64,000 nucleotides of DNA from Pseudoxanthomonas sp. (GCF_027498035.1 NZ_CP114978.1:4154001-4218000), one strand, 5' to 3'. Shown: positions 43,593 to 52,640, numbered from the stretch's first letter. The notes: generated from the letters alone by a model not told the origin. Program-made: numbers and translations.

Positions 43593-43677
43593 TGGTGTTC
43601 TCCGAAAAAAGGGTCCGATGGATTGCGGTGTTGCGTCGCGATGCGGTCGGGGGCCTGCATCGCGGGTGCCACGCAGG

Positions 43678-44436
43678 TCAGTCCTGCGCGGCGATGTTCA
43701 ATTGCCCGTCTTCAAGCCAGACCTGGACCGCCTTGCCGTGCAGCGCACGCGGCACATCGTCCAGCACCTTGTAATGCCCTGCCACGGCGACCAGCTCGGC
43801 ATGGAAGGCGCTGCAGAAGATCCGCGCGTCCTCGTTGCCCTGGGCGCCAGCCAATGCACGTCCACGCAGCGGGCCGTAGATGTGGATGGAGCCGTCCGAG
43901 ATGACTTCCGCACCGGCGCCGACCGAGGTCAGTACGGTCAGGTCGCGCTGCTCGGCATACAACTGCTGGCCCGAGCGCACGGTGGCCTTCTGGATCATGC
44001 CGGGCTGGACGTTGGTTTTTGGTTGTGCCGGTTCCGGTGCGGCGGCCACCGGTGGTGGTGCGGCCGGCACGGGCGCCGGTTCGCTGCGTTCGTACTGGGC
44101 ACGGAACTTGGCCAGCAGTGGCAGGCCGAGCTGCTCGGACAGGGTTTCGATCTCCGAGGTGCCGTAGGCCAGCGCCACCGGCAGCACGCCGGCATCGCGC
44201 AGGCCTTCCAGCAGGGCGCGGGCGCTGGCTACATCGGGGGTATGCACCAGGCCGCCGAAGTCGATGATGACCGCGGCCCGGCCAAACAGCTTGGGTGCGC
44301 GCTCGACGCGCTCGCGCATCTCGCGGACCAGCGCTTCGACATCCAGGGTGCGGACACGCAGGTTGGCGACGCCGACCTGGCCGATCTTGAGTTCGCCGGC
44401 CTGTTCGTAGCTGGGGACAGGGGAAGGTGTGCTCAT
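43678..44436 (-). CDS. minC: Septum site-determining protein MinC
   Basis: MinC blocks FtsZ assembly away from mid-cell when brought to the membrane by MinD. The 252-residue protein has the N-terminal FtsZ-binding domain (residues about 15-110) and a Pro/Ala-rich linker (APVPAAPPPVAAAPEPAQP). The C-terminal beta-helix domain shows VRSGQQLYAEQRDLTVLTSV, GAEVISDGSIHIYGPLRGRA and DARIFCSAFHAELVAVAG. The ATG at 44436 overlaps the stop of the upstream GNAT gene (ATGA). Confidence 0.95.
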   Translation of the reverse strand: MSTPSPVPSYEQAGELKIGQVGVANLRVRTLDVEALVREMRERVERAPKLFGRAAVIIDFGGLVHTPDVASARALLEGLRDAGVLPVALAYGTSEIETLSEQLGLPLLAKFRAQYERSEPAPVPAAPPPVAAAPEPAQPKTNVQPGMIQKATVRSGQQLYAEQRDLTVLTSVGAGAEVISDGSIHIYGPLRGRALAGAQGNEDARIFCSAFHAELVAVAGHYKVLDDVPRALHGKAVQVWLEDGQLNIAAQD

Positions 44437-45029
44437 GTGCCGGTCGGCCTCTGGATGCCGGCCGGCGTGTAATGGCGTGTGCGCGTCCACGGGGTTTCCG
44501 GCAGCTCGCCGCGGTAGGTTTCCAGCACCCACGGGTAGCTGCACAGTTCCTTCATCAGCATGCTGGCGCGGACCTGCACGCCGGGCATGACGTGTTGGCC
44601 GATTTCGCGGAAGCCGAAGCTGCCATGGAACAACAGCGCCGGGTCGGCGCCATGGTCCAGGAACACCTCGCAGGCCAGCTGCGGGTAGCGCAGTTCGGCG
44701 TAGCTCTGCACATCGGCATAGAACGCACGACCCACGCCGCCGCCGCGGCGGCGACTGGCCACCACGATGCGGTCGATATAGAAGAATTCGGGGTAACGCT
44801 CCTGGAACCAGGCGTAGTTGCTGCTGTCATGGCCCACGCCGGAGCCGAAACCGACCAGGAAGCCGGCCAGGTTGCCGTCGCGCTCGGCGACGCGGAAATA
44901 TTCGGCACGCTCAAAGAAATCGTGCACGCGGGCGCTGTCCAGCGGCAGGATCGCCAGGCCAGCGTTGTTGTTCAGGGCCAGGACGGAATCCAGCTCGTGC
45001 TCACGCACGTCGCGGATGACGATCGACAT
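44433..45029 (-). CDS. GNAT N-acetyltransferase coupled to minC
   Basis: The 198-residue protein opens MSIVIRDVREHELDSVLALN and has the acetyl-CoA region FFYIDRIVVASRRRGGGVGR, followed by CEVFLDHGADPALLFHGSFG and FREIGQHVMPG, a GNAT layout. The substrate is unknown. Its stop overlaps the minC ATG by 4 bases, so the two are translationally coupled and it is the first gene of the min transcript. GGAGCAAACCCG precedes ATG 45029. Confidence 0.85.
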   Translation of the reverse strand: MSIVIRDVREHELDSVLALNNNAGLAILPLDSARVHDFFERAEYFRVAERDGNLAGFLVGFGSGVGHDSSNYAWFQERYPEFFYIDRIVVASRRRGGGVGRAFYADVQSYAELRYPQLACEVFLDHGADPALLFHGSFGFREIGQHVMPGVQVRASMLMKELCSYPWVLETYRGELPETPWTRTRHYTPAGIQRPTGT

Positions 45030-45187
45030 CGGGTTTGCTCCATAAAACTGCGCCCCTACAACGTTGGGGCCTGCCCGATTATCGCATGGGCAGCCCCGCC
45101 TGCGGGCGCCCATGCCGCCCGGTGTCGACAACGCGGGCATGACTTCAGGCTCAGGTCGCGCCGCCGCGGTGGGCCGTAAGATGCGCC

Positions 45188-46420
45188 ATGTTCGGACGAA
45201 TCGCCCATACCCGCCTGCTGCGTGCCGCTGGGCTCTATACGTGGGCGCTGGTGGGCATTCCCATCGTCCTGAACGTGTGGTTCCTGCCGCCGTCGCGCGG
45301 CGCCGAGGGGGCCGGCCTGAACGTGCCGATGTCGTTGGGCGCCTACCTGGCGTTCGGCATCTGCTACTGGCTGGCCACGCGCACCCTGCACGAACGCCCG
45401 CCGCAGCACCCGAGCCTGGGCAGCGTGGCGTTGCTGCTGGTGATGATCTCCTCGGCGGTGGCGGTGGGCTTCTACACCCAGACCGGATTGGGTGCGCTGT
45501 TGCTGGTGGTGGTGGCCGGGGTGCTGCCGTGGATGCTGGAACTGCGCTGGGCGGTGCTGTGGCTGATGTTCGCCCATGTGCCGCTGGTGCCCTCGTTCAT
45601 GGCGCGCGATGACTTCAACCTGTGGGAGTCGGTGTTCCAGTCGTCCTTCTACGTGGGATTTGCCGCGTTCGTGCTGGTCACCGCCTACGTCGCCCGCCAG
45701 CAGGCGCAGGCGCGCGAGGAGCAGCGCCGGCTGAACGCGGAACTGCGCGCCACCCGCGTGCTGCTGACCGAAAGCGCCCGGGTCAACGAGCGCACCCGCA
45801 TTTCCCGCGAATTGCACGATCTGCTGGGCCATCACCTGACCGCGTTGAGCCTGAATCTGGAAGTGGCCGGGCATGTCACCGAAGGCCGCGCCCAGGAGCA
45901 CGTCCGCCAGGCCCACACCCTGGCACGCCTGCTGCTGACTGACGTGCGCGAGGCGGTCAGCCAGCTGCGCGAATCGGGCTCCATCGACCTGGCCGCGGCC
46001 CTGCGGCCGCTGGCCGAACACGTGCCGTCGCTGGATATCCACCTGGACCTGCACGAACCGCTGACCCTGGAAGACCCCGGGCGCGCCCACGTGCTGCTGC
46101 GCTGCGCCCAGGAAATCATCACCAATGCCGTGCGCCATGCCGGTGCCCGCAACCTCTGGATCAGCTGCCGCCGCGAAGGCGCCGACCTGCTGATGGAGGC
46201 CCGCGACGACGGCCGTGGCGTGGGCGAGCTGGTCGCCGGCAACGGCCTGCGCGGCATGCGTGAACGCCTGCGCCAATATGGCGGGCAGATGCAGCTGGAA
46301 GCGGGCGAAGACAGTGGTTTCCGCCTGAACCTGCGGTTGCCCGCCGCCAGTGATGATCCCTTGCTGTCCAGTTCGGCGACGCCGGCTGCCGTCACACCTT
46401 CTCCTGGAGAAACCGCATGA
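45188..46420 (+). CDS. Sensor histidine kinase (DesK/NarX-type, HisKA_3)
   Basis: The 410-residue protein has about five transmembrane helices in residues 10-185 with no large periplasmic domain. A coiled linker leads to the phosphoacceptor box ERTRISRELHDLLGHHLTAL, with His at residue 210. The ATPase region shows CAQEIITNAVRHAGARNLWI and DDGRGVGELVAGNGLRGMRE. The architecture resembles DesK, which senses membrane state. Its stop overlaps the response-regulator ATG (ATGA), so they form a two-component pair. It is divergent from the GNAT-min operon. Confidence 0.92.
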   Translation: MFGRIAHTRLLRAAGLYTWALVGIPIVLNVWFLPPSRGAEGAGLNVPMSLGAYLAFGICYWLATRTLHERPPQHPSLGSVALLLVMISSAVAVGFYTQTGLGALLLVVVAGVLPWMLELRWAVLWLMFAHVPLVPSFMARDDFNLWESVFQSSFYVGFAAFVLVTAYVARQQAQAREEQRRLNAELRATRVLLTESARVNERTRISRELHDLLGHHLTALSLNLEVAGHVTEGRAQEHVRQAHTLARLLLTDVREAVSQLRESGSIDLAAALRPLAEHVPSLDIHLDLHEPLTLEDPGRAHVLLRCAQEIITNAVRHAGARNLWISCRREGADLLMEARDDGRGVGELVAGNGLRGMRERLRQYGGQMQLEAGEDSGFRLNLRLPAASDDPLLSSSATPAAVTPSPGETA

Positions 46421-47058
46421 TCCGCGTCTGCCTGGTCGACGACCAGAACCTTGTCCGACAGGGCATCCGCTCGCTACTGGCGCTGGATGATGGCATCGAG
46501 GTGGTGGGCGAGGCCGCCGACGGCCGTCAGGCCGTGGAGCTGGTCCCGCAGCTCAGGCCCGACGTGGTGCTGATGGACATGCGCATGCCGGTGATGTCCG
46601 GCCTGGAAGCGCTGCAGGCCCTGGCCAAAGCCGACCAGCTGCCACCGAGCATCATCCTGACCACCTTCGACGATGACCAGCTGGTGCTGGCCGGGCTGAA
46701 GGCTGGCGCCAAGGGCTACCTGCTGAAGGACGTGTCGCTGGAGCAGCTGGTGGGCGCGATCCGCACCGTGGCCGGCGGTGGTTCGCTGGTCCAGCCGGCG
46801 GTGACCCAGCGCCTGCTGTCGGGCCTGGAGCACATGCGCAACGAATTCGTCAGCCTGGATCGCCCCGATCCACTGACCGATCGCGAGACCGAGATCCTGC
46901 GGCTGATGGCGTCGGGCTTCTCCAACAAGGAAATCGCCAATTCGCTCGGCGTGGCCGAAGGCACCATCAAGAACCACGTGTCCAACATCCTGTCCAAGCT
47001 CGGCGTGCGTGATCGCACCCGGGCCGTACTCAAGGCCTTCGAGCTGCAGCTGGTCTGA
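46417..47058 (+). CDS. LuxR/NarL-family response regulator
   Basis: The 213-residue protein has a receiver domain (IRVCLVDDQNLVRQGIRSLL) with phosphoacceptor Asp 54 in VLMDMRMPVMSG and the Lys site of GAKGYLLKDVS. The C-terminal helix-turn-helix is LTDRETEILRLMASGFSNKE with IANSLGVAEGTIKNHVSNIL and SKLGVRDRTRAV. It is the partner of the adjacent DesK-type kinase; target genes cannot be told. Its last 69 bases are repeated in decayed form 149 bases downstream. Confidence 0.94.
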   Translation: MIRVCLVDDQNLVRQGIRSLLALDDGIEVVGEAADGRQAVELVPQLRPDVVLMDMRMPVMSGLEALQALAKADQLPPSIILTTFDDDQLVLAGLKAGAKGYLLKDVSLEQLVGAIRTVAGGGSLVQPAVTQRLLSGLEHMRNEFVSLDRPDPLTDRETEILRLMASGFSNKEIANSLGVAEGTIKNHVSNILSKLGVRDRTRAVLKAFELQLV

Positions 47059-47111
47059 AGGCAGGATGCCCGGCCCGTCGCAGCGCGGCGGGCGTTCGGG
47101 TGCGCGAGGCA

Positions 47112-47207
47112 ATGCTTTGCAAGCTGCGCCCCTTCACCCTGTCCAGACTTGGCGTGCGTGACCGCGCCCGGGTGGTGCGCAAGGCCTTCGAGCTGCAGCT
47201 GGCCTGA
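47112..47207 (+). pseudogene. Decayed duplicate of the response-regulator 3' end
   Basis: Bases 47139-47207 align without gaps to 46990-47058, the last 22 codons and stop of the adjacent regulator, with about 59 of 69 bases identical. The frame is preserved (LSRLGVRDRARVVRKAFELQ then LA and TGA). A short frame from ATG 47112 reads into it, but nothing resembling a receiver or full helix-turn-helix precedes. It looks like the remnant of a second regulator gene lost by deletion. The rest of the 330-base gap to the next gene shows nothing I recognise. Confidence 0.7.
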
Positions 47208-47388
47208 TGACGCGCGTCGGGCGCTGAGGGCAGTGGAACCGCATTGGTCTGTTAAGACTTCGTTTGATGGGGTGGAAGGCAGCACTTCATGCGCAGTTTT
47301 CGGCTGACCTCGCTGATGCAAGCCTGCTACGATTGGGAACTTGCTCATCCTTAACCTTGGCCTATCACCGGCCCCCGGAGACCGCTGA

Positions 47389-48588
47389 ATGACCCGTTTG
47401 CTCGAGTTCCTGATCGCCCTGGCGCTGGTATTGGCGCTGTTTCTGATCATCGGCGTGGTCCTGCCGTCGCATCGGCACCTCGAAGGAAGCGTGGAAAGCA
47501 ACCGCAAGATGACCATCGTGTACGACACGGTGAGCAACGTGCGTCGCCTGAAGGACTGGAGCGTGATGCTGCCAGGTGATCCGGCGTTGCTGACCTATTC
47601 CGGCGGTGCCGACGGCAATACCGGCAAGGGCGCCAAGGTCGACTTCACCTCGCCCGTGGTCACTGCCTGGAAGAAGGGCAGCTGGGAAATCACCGACGCC
47701 CAGGCGCCGGGGACTTCCGGCAACACCGGCAAGGTGGTCTATGCCATCACTGATGACGCCCCGGGCGGCAACAAGGTCAGCGAGATCACGCTGGCCCCGA
47801 CCGGCAAGGGCGGCCGCAACGTGCGTGTCACCCAGAGCTATGACGTGGACTATGGCTGGAACATCTACGGCCGTTTCCTGGGCATGTACGTCAAGAGCCA
47901 GATCGGCGACGGCATGGACGCGAGCCTGGCCAAGCTGGGCACCAACCTGGCCACCATCCCGAACTTCGACTACCGCGTGGAAGGCAGCAAGCTGACCGAC
48001 CTGAAGATTTCCGACGTGCCGTCGGAAAACCTGCTGGTCGTCGGCGCCGGCAGCATCGCGCGCAGCAATGACGCGATCAAGAAGTCCATCCTCGCAAACC
48101 AGGAGTGGATCAAGCGGGTGATGGAGTCCAACGACCTGGAGCCGGCCGGCCCGTTCCGCATCGTCACCACCGAGCTGGCGTCGCAGACCTACACCTTCGA
48201 TCTGGTCCAGCCGGTCCGCAAGAAGGGCACCGGTCCCAAGACCGAAGTAGCGAAGTCCGACGACAAGGGCGAGGACAAGGCTGACGCGACTGCCGCCGCC
48301 GAACCAGCACCGGAAGCGGCGCCGGCCACCGACGCGGCCGAGCTGCAGGTCAAGGTGGCAGGCACCCCGGTGACCTACCTGCATACCGAAGCCCACAAGG
48401 CTGCCACGGCCAAGTACACCGGTTACATGTCCGAGCTGGACGTGGCCCGCAACGGCCTGCGCGCCTGGGCGCTGACCAATGGTCATGCCATGAACGACCG
48501 TCCGTACGAATCCTGGAACAGCGGCGTGGACAAGTCGTTCACCGACGAAAGCTCCACCTACGACATCTTCTGGGCGATCAAGTACTGA
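47389..48588 (+). CDS. Membrane-anchored SRPBCC (polyketide cyclase-like) protein
   Basis: The 399-residue protein has one N-terminal membrane helix (LLEFLIALALVLALFLIIGV). A START/SRPBCC-type domain (about residues 35-190) contains VESNRKMTIVYDTVSNVRRL and the WDWSVML-like KDWSVMLPGDPALLTYSGG. After a second region (about 190-280) there is a Glu/Ala/Pro linker, then a C-terminal domain (VKVAGTPVTYLHTEAHKAAT to STYDIFWAIKY) that may be GyrI-like. Ligand unknown. It has its own terminator and probably its own promoter. Confidence 0.72.
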   Translation: MTRLLEFLIALALVLALFLIIGVVLPSHRHLEGSVESNRKMTIVYDTVSNVRRLKDWSVMLPGDPALLTYSGGADGNTGKGAKVDFTSPVVTAWKKGSWEITDAQAPGTSGNTGKVVYAITDDAPGGNKVSEITLAPTGKGGRNVRVTQSYDVDYGWNIYGRFLGMYVKSQIGDGMDASLAKLGTNLATIPNFDYRVEGSKLTDLKISDVPSENLLVVGAGSIARSNDAIKKSILANQEWIKRVMESNDLEPAGPFRIVTTELASQTYTFDLVQPVRKKGTGPKTEVAKSDDKGEDKADATAAAEPAPEAAPATDAAELQVKVAGTPVTYLHTEAHKAATAKYTGYMSELDVARNGLRAWALTNGHAMNDRPYESWNSGVDKSFTDESSTYDIFWAIKY

Positions 48589-48628
48589 TCGGCCGCGCCC
48601 ACCACAGGGCGAGCAGCTGATGCATCCG

Positions 48629-48667
48629 CGCCGCGCCTTCGCATCCCGAAGGCGCGGCGTTTTTCTT
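48629..48667 (+). terminator. Intrinsic terminator after the SRPBCC gene
   Basis: A perfect 13-bp stem (CGCCGCGCCTTCG with CGAAGGCGCGGCG) around CATCC is followed by TTTTTCTTT. Confidence 0.92.
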
Positions 48668-48714
48668 TCCGGACCCGTGCACATGCGTGCCGAGGCAATG
48701 CGGGGTTGGACCTG

Positions 48715-49080
48715 ATGATCGAAAGACGCCACGACATCGTTTCCCCCTTGGCCGCCATTGGCGCGGTGCTGTGCGCTGCGTCGATTGGGCTGGCCGCTTA
48801 CGCGGCGCATGGCGTGAGCGATCCCAAGGCGCAGGCTTCGCTGCAGAGCGCCTGCCTGTACGCCTTCGGCCACGGCATCGCGCTGACGGCGCTAGCCCCG
48901 CGCGCGCGCCAGGCGCTGGCGCAGTGGGCGCTGCGGCTGTTGCTGGTCGGGACGCTGTTGTTCTCTGGCAGCATCGCGTTGCACGTGCTGGCCGGCATCG
49001 TCAGTGGCGTGGCGCCGGCCGGTGGCGTTGCGATGATCCTGGCCTGGCTGTTGTGGGCCGTCAGCGCGCTACGTCGCTAG
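48715..49080 (+). CDS. DUF423-family membrane protein
   Basis: The 121-residue protein has four predicted membrane helices, beginning with PLAAIGAVLCAASIGLAAYA, then AAHG, the signature of DUF423 (E. coli YgdD). The later helices (ALRLLLVGTLLFSGSIALHV) fit the family. Its function is unknown. ATG 48715 is chosen; an upstream in-frame TTG (48706) is less likely. It precedes the glycosylase gene by 12 bases. Confidence 0.82.
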   Translation: MIERRHDIVSPLAAIGAVLCAASIGLAAYAAHGVSDPKAQASLQSACLYAFGHGIALTALAPRARQALAQWALRLLLVGTLLFSGSIALHVLAGIVSGVAPAGGVAMILAWLLWAVSALRR

Positions 49081-49092
49081 GAGGCGCACAGC

Positions 49093-49767
49093 ATGCCCAG
49101 GCACGCACGTGGATTCGATACCCAGGCTGCCTGGGACCACCTGGCCCGGCGTGACCGCAAGCTGGGGACGTGGATGAAGCGCATCGGTGTGATCGAGCCC
49201 GAGCCGCGCTGGCGCAAGACCTTCGATCCGGTCGATGCGCTGGCCCGCGCGATCCTGTTCCAGCAGCTCTCGGGCAAAGCGGCCTCGACGATCGTGGGAC
49301 GCGTGGAAACCGCCATCGGCAGCACGCGACTGCACTTCGACACGTTGGGCCGGGTGGACGATGCGACGCTGCGCAGTTGCGGAGTGTCCGGGAACAAGAC
49401 GCTGGCGCTGCGCGACCTGGCCGCGCGCGAGCAGCGCGGCGAGATCCCCTCGCTGCGGCAGATGGCCACCCTGCACCACGACGAGATTGTCGCGGCACTC
49501 ACCCCGGTCCGCGGCATCGGGCGCTGGACGGTGGAGATGATGCTGATGTTCCGCCTGGGCAGGCCGGACATCCTGCCCATCGACGACCTGGGCATCCGCA
49601 AGGGTGCCGGGCTGGTGGACAGACTGGAAGCCATGCCCGCGCCGAAGGAACTGGCGGCACGCGGCGAGCGCTGGGGGCCGTTCCGCACCTACGCCAGCCT
49701 GTACCTGTGGCGCATCGCCGACTTCGACAGCCAGGCTGTCGCGCCGACCAACCGTTCGCAGGACTGA
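49093..49767 (+). CDS. DNA-3-methyladenine glycosylase II family (AlkA-like)
   Basis: This enzyme removes alkylated bases to start base-excision repair. The 224-residue protein has FDPVDALARAILFQQLSGKA, the helix-hairpin-helix region with the Gly-rich loop TPVRGIGRWTVEMMLMFRLG, and the catalytic Asp in LPIDDLGIRKG (about residue 165). This is the HhH-GPD layout; the N-terminal AlkA extension is missing, as in many bacterial homologues. It converges with the TPR-like gene, 11 bases apart. Confidence 0.9.
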   Translation: MPRHARGFDTQAAWDHLARRDRKLGTWMKRIGVIEPEPRWRKTFDPVDALARAILFQQLSGKAASTIVGRVETAIGSTRLHFDTLGRVDDATLRSCGVSGNKTLALRDLAAREQRGEIPSLRQMATLHHDEIVAALTPVRGIGRWTVEMMLMFRLGRPDILPIDDLGIRKGAGLVDRLEAMPAPKELAARGERWGPFRTYASLYLWRIADFDSQAVAPTNRSQD

Positions 49768-49777
49768 CGCGCCGGCG

Positions 49778-50209
49778 TCAGTTGACCGGTTTGGGGCGCC
49801 GTTCGGAGAACTCGGTTTCCACCAGTTCCAGCCATGCGTCCACGCGGTAGTCCTCTTCCGGGGCGATCTTCATCAGGCCATTGAGCACCTGCTTGGCCTC
49901 GGCCAGCTCGCCCAGCTGGTAGTGCGCCTTGGCCAGTGCCCAGTGCGCTTCGGGCCGGCGTGGTTCCAGCGTGACCCATTCGGTCGCGGCGAATTTGGCG
50001 GCCTTGCTCTGGCCCGAGGCCAGCAGGTCTTCCAGTTCGATTTCCTTGAGGTCACCGCGGCGGCTGCTGCGGCTTTCGCGCATGACCCCGACAACGTTGA
50101 CGACCAGGATCACGAAGCAGATCGACATGACCAGGATCCCGGCGCTGATGAAGACCAGCAGCCAGGTGATGCCCTGGAGCGCATCGAGAAGGGAGTGTGT
50201 GGATTCCAA
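49778..50209 (-). CDS. TPR-like membrane protein
   Basis: The 143-residue protein has one N-terminal membrane helix (WLLVFISAGILVMSICFVIL) and a cytoplasmic helical region resembling TPR units (LEPRRPEAHWALAKAHYQLG, then ELAEAKQVLNGLMKIAP). It is likely an inner-membrane scaffold or adaptor. Specific function is unknown. It lies 106 bases downstream of the VanY-like gene on the same strand. Confidence 0.72.
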   Translation of the reverse strand: MESTHSLLDALQGITWLLVFISAGILVMSICFVILVVNVVGVMRESRSSRRGDLKEIELEDLLASGQSKAAKFAATEWVTLEPRRPEAHWALAKAHYQLGELAEAKQVLNGLMKIAPEEDYRVDAWLELVETEFSERRPKPVN

Positions 50210-50314
50210 AAAAGCGCCTCTTGCGGGACTGCGGGCGCGGTGGAGCGCACGACGGGGCGCAGATGGTACGCCTGCCGGGCGCCGGTGGATGAAGATCGGG
50301 AGGTCTTGCGCCGT

Positions 50315-51160
50315 TCAGCTGTGCCGGATGGGCGTCGTGCCTGGGGCCGCATGCCGCCAGTGCCAGGGCTCGTAGACGATCCCGTGCGGGTTATCGCGCG
50401 GGTAGCTCATGTGGAAATCGAACCGGCCGGCGTTGCCCGTGAGCCAGGCAAATGCCCTGGTGGTTTCGAACGATTCCTCGGCCGGTGGTTCGCCGGGGGT
50501 GCCGATGTCCAGTGCGTTGCCGCCGTGGTGTTCGCTGTAGCCCGGCGCGGCGTTGACGGTGAGGATCTGCTCCACGGTCTGTCCGCGGGCCAGTTTCCGT
50601 TCGAAGATGCCCAGCTGGTAAGCGTGGCTGCGATAGCCGGAGACGGCGTCGAGCGTGATGTGGGCGGCGGCGGCGGCGGCGTGCATGGCCTGCCAGGCCC
50701 GTCCGGCCGCATCGGTCAGCCACAAGGCGCGGCGATAGCGGTCGAAGCCGGCCAAGGTGAGCGCGGCGGGTTCGGCGACGAGCTCCAGTCCGGTGTGTCG
50801 CGCGTAATCGTCCGCATCCAGGCCCAGCACGTTCAATCGTCGACGCAGTCCGCGCAGGGGCAGGGTTCCGGCCAGGTCCGCATCGATGGGAGCAGTCCGG
50901 GTTTCAGCGTCTTCCAGCCGGTCCAGTGCTTCGTCGATGCCGTGGCTGCGGCTCCAGCCAGGCAGCAGGCCAACCAGGCCTTCGGGAACCACGGCAGCCA
51001 GATAGCGACCATCGTCCTTGCGGCGCAGCACGCGGCTGGCGCGTGCGAGCACGCGGGCATCGTGATTGCTGCGCGCACGCAATAACGAGGCGGGCCACAG
51101 CTCGATATGGTCTGTATTGAGCAGCGTGTTGGCGACGGGCAGCGTGGGGCGGACAGGCAT
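50315..51160 (-). CDS. VanY-type D-alanyl-D-alanine carboxypeptidase-like protein
   Basis: The 281-residue protein has an M15B (VanY/DacB) C-terminal domain: DAVSGYRSHAYQLGIFERKL, the zinc ligands in SEHHGGNALDIGTP and the final EPWHWRH. This family trims the terminal D-Ala from peptidoglycan stems. The N-terminal about 130 residues are uncharacterised (LVGLLPGWSRSHGIDEALDR), without an obvious signal peptide, which is unusual for a cell-wall enzyme. It is the last gene of a compact minus-strand cluster (10 bases after the PH-like gene). Confidence 0.83.
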   Translation of the reverse strand: MPVRPTLPVANTLLNTDHIELWPASLLRARSNHDARVLARASRVLRRKDDGRYLAAVVPEGLVGLLPGWSRSHGIDEALDRLEDAETRTAPIDADLAGTLPLRGLRRRLNVLGLDADDYARHTGLELVAEPAALTLAGFDRYRRALWLTDAAGRAWQAMHAAAAAAHITLDAVSGYRSHAYQLGIFERKLARGQTVEQILTVNAAPGYSEHHGGNALDIGTPGEPPAEESFETTRAFAWLTGNAGRFDFHMSYPRDNPHGIVYEPWHWRHAAPGTTPIRHS

Positions 51161-51170
51161 GGCCGGCACT

Positions 51171-51782
51171 TTATCGGGGGTGCGCGTGCGCGGCCAGTTC
51201 ACGCAGCTGGCGCAACAGGCCATTGGGGTCGTGCACGTCCAGCAGCAGGCCATGGCCGGCGGTGCTGGGCAGCCACAGCACCAGGCGGCTGTCGGCGGTG
51301 GCGACGAAGGCCTTGCGCCGCTCGCGCAACCGGTACCAGCCGCTGCGGAAGCCGGGCAGGGCGTAGCCGCGAACCTTGAGCAGCGGGCGCAACTCGGTGT
51401 GTTCGGCCAGGTCGACTACGCGGGCCTGGTCCAGCTGCAACTGGGCGATCGCCACCTGGGTGCGGAAGAAGGTCGAACGCACCTCGATGCCCTGCGCGTC
51501 CACCCGCAGCGACTGCCGACGCAGGCAGAAGGCCAGCGCCGCCCACAGCAGCAGGGTCAGCGCCGCGACCGAGGCCAGTGTCAGCGCGGCCGTCGATGCC
51601 AGGCTGTCACCGACCAATGGCTGCGCATCGTGGCTCAGCGGCGCCAGCCCCAGTGACAGTGCACTGATCATCAGTGGCAGGCCCACCACCAGCACGAACA
51701 GCCACAGCCGCGCGCTGCCTGGCGTCGGCGTCAGCGCGACAACGGTCTGGCCCATGACGTGAGGATGGCGTGTGTTGTTCAT
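51171..51782 (-). CDS. PH-like domain membrane protein
   Basis: The 203-residue protein has two N-terminal membrane helices (LWLFVLVVGLPLMISALSLG and LTLASVAALTLLLWAALAFC) followed by a bacterial PH-like beta domain (LRVDAQGIEVRSTFFRTQVA, then WYRLRERRKAFVATADSRLV). This resembles YdbS/bPH membrane proteins, though the exact family is uncertain. The ATG at 51782 overlaps the CPBP stop by 3 bases; ATG 51755 is an alternative. Position suggests a joint role with its neighbours. Confidence 0.65.
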   Translation of the reverse strand: MNNTRHPHVMGQTVVALTPTPGSARLWLFVLVVGLPLMISALSLGLAPLSHDAQPLVGDSLASTAALTLASVAALTLLLWAALAFCLRRQSLRVDAQGIEVRSTFFRTQVAIAQLQLDQARVVDLAEHTELRPLLKVRGYALPGFRSGWYRLRERRKAFVATADSRLVLWLPSTAGHGLLLDVHDPNGLLRQLRELAAHAHPR

Positions 51783-52606
51783 TGCGGCATGCCCAAGCCG
51801 AAAAGCGGTACCGCCACGTGCAGGACGAGATCGGCACAGAAGTGGCCGAGCATGGCCATCTCCAATCCCCGTTTCCAGTACAGCCAACCAAATGCCAGCC
51901 CGGCGATACCGTTCAGTAGCAGCGTTCGTGTAACCACGCTGGCATCCAGGCCCCAGAGGTGCGCGGCCGCGGGCAGGTGGCCGGCACCGAACAGCAGCGC
52001 GGCGATCATCGCGGCAATCCAGTACGTCCCGGTTGTGGGAGGGACGCGACGCACGCGCGCCACGGCCCACACCAGCAGCGTCATTAGGAATAGCCGGAGT
52101 TGCAGTTCTTCGGCGATGCCGCCGTACAGCGATGCGAGCAATCCGTTCAATGCCGAAACATGCGCGCTGGCTGCCACTGGCGGATTGAGCATCGGTGGGA
52201 GCAGGGGATCGAGTAGCACTGACAGGGTGAGGACTACCAATCCGGTCGCGCCGCCCAGGAGCGCGCTTCGGCCCGGTCGCAGTCGTGACCAATCGGGCCG
52301 CGCACGACCGATAAGCCAGGCCTGCAGGACCGGGCTTCCCAGGTCGACGCGATGACCCATGCGCAGCCCAAGCCAGGCGAGCAGCCCCAGCAGCACCAGC
52401 GCCTGCATGGACTGGATCGCCACCAGGGCGGCAAAGGGAATGGGGAGCTGCGCGAAGCGTCCGGGCATCAGCTGGGCGAGGTAGGGCATGAGCGCTGCGG
52501 CTGACACTGCAGCCAGCACGCCCCAGACCGCGGCGACTCTGAAATCGCCCAGCGCGGAGGTCGGGTGCGGCGATGCAAGTGGGGTGGGGACTGGGTCCAT
52601 CATCAT
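51779..52606 (-). CDS. CPBP-family intramembrane metalloprotease
   Basis: The 275-residue protein has six or more membrane helices and the CPBP (Abi) motifs: EExxxR in YGGIAEELQLRLFLM, His in FGAGHLPAAAHL and GHFCADLVLHV. These residues are expected to bind zinc in Rce1-like proteases. Bacterial members act in protein maturation, bacteriocin self-immunity or stress. Its gene overlaps the PH-like gene, and lies 34 bases after DUF4177. Confidence 0.87.
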   Translation of the reverse strand: MMMDPVPTPLASPHPTSALGDFRVAAVWGVLAAVSAAALMPYLAQLMPGRFAQLPIPFAALVAIQSMQALVLLGLLAWLGLRMGHRVDLGSPVLQAWLIGRARPDWSRLRPGRSALLGGATGLVVLTLSVLLDPLLPPMLNPPVAASAHVSALNGLLASLYGGIAEELQLRLFLMTLLVWAVARVRRVPPTTGTYWIAAMIAALLFGAGHLPAAAHLWGLDASVVTRTLLLNGIAGLAFGWLYWKRGLEMAMLGHFCADLVLHVAVPLFGLGMPQ

Positions 52607-52640
52607 GTGCTCCGGATTCCAGGGTCGGGCAGAATCGGAC

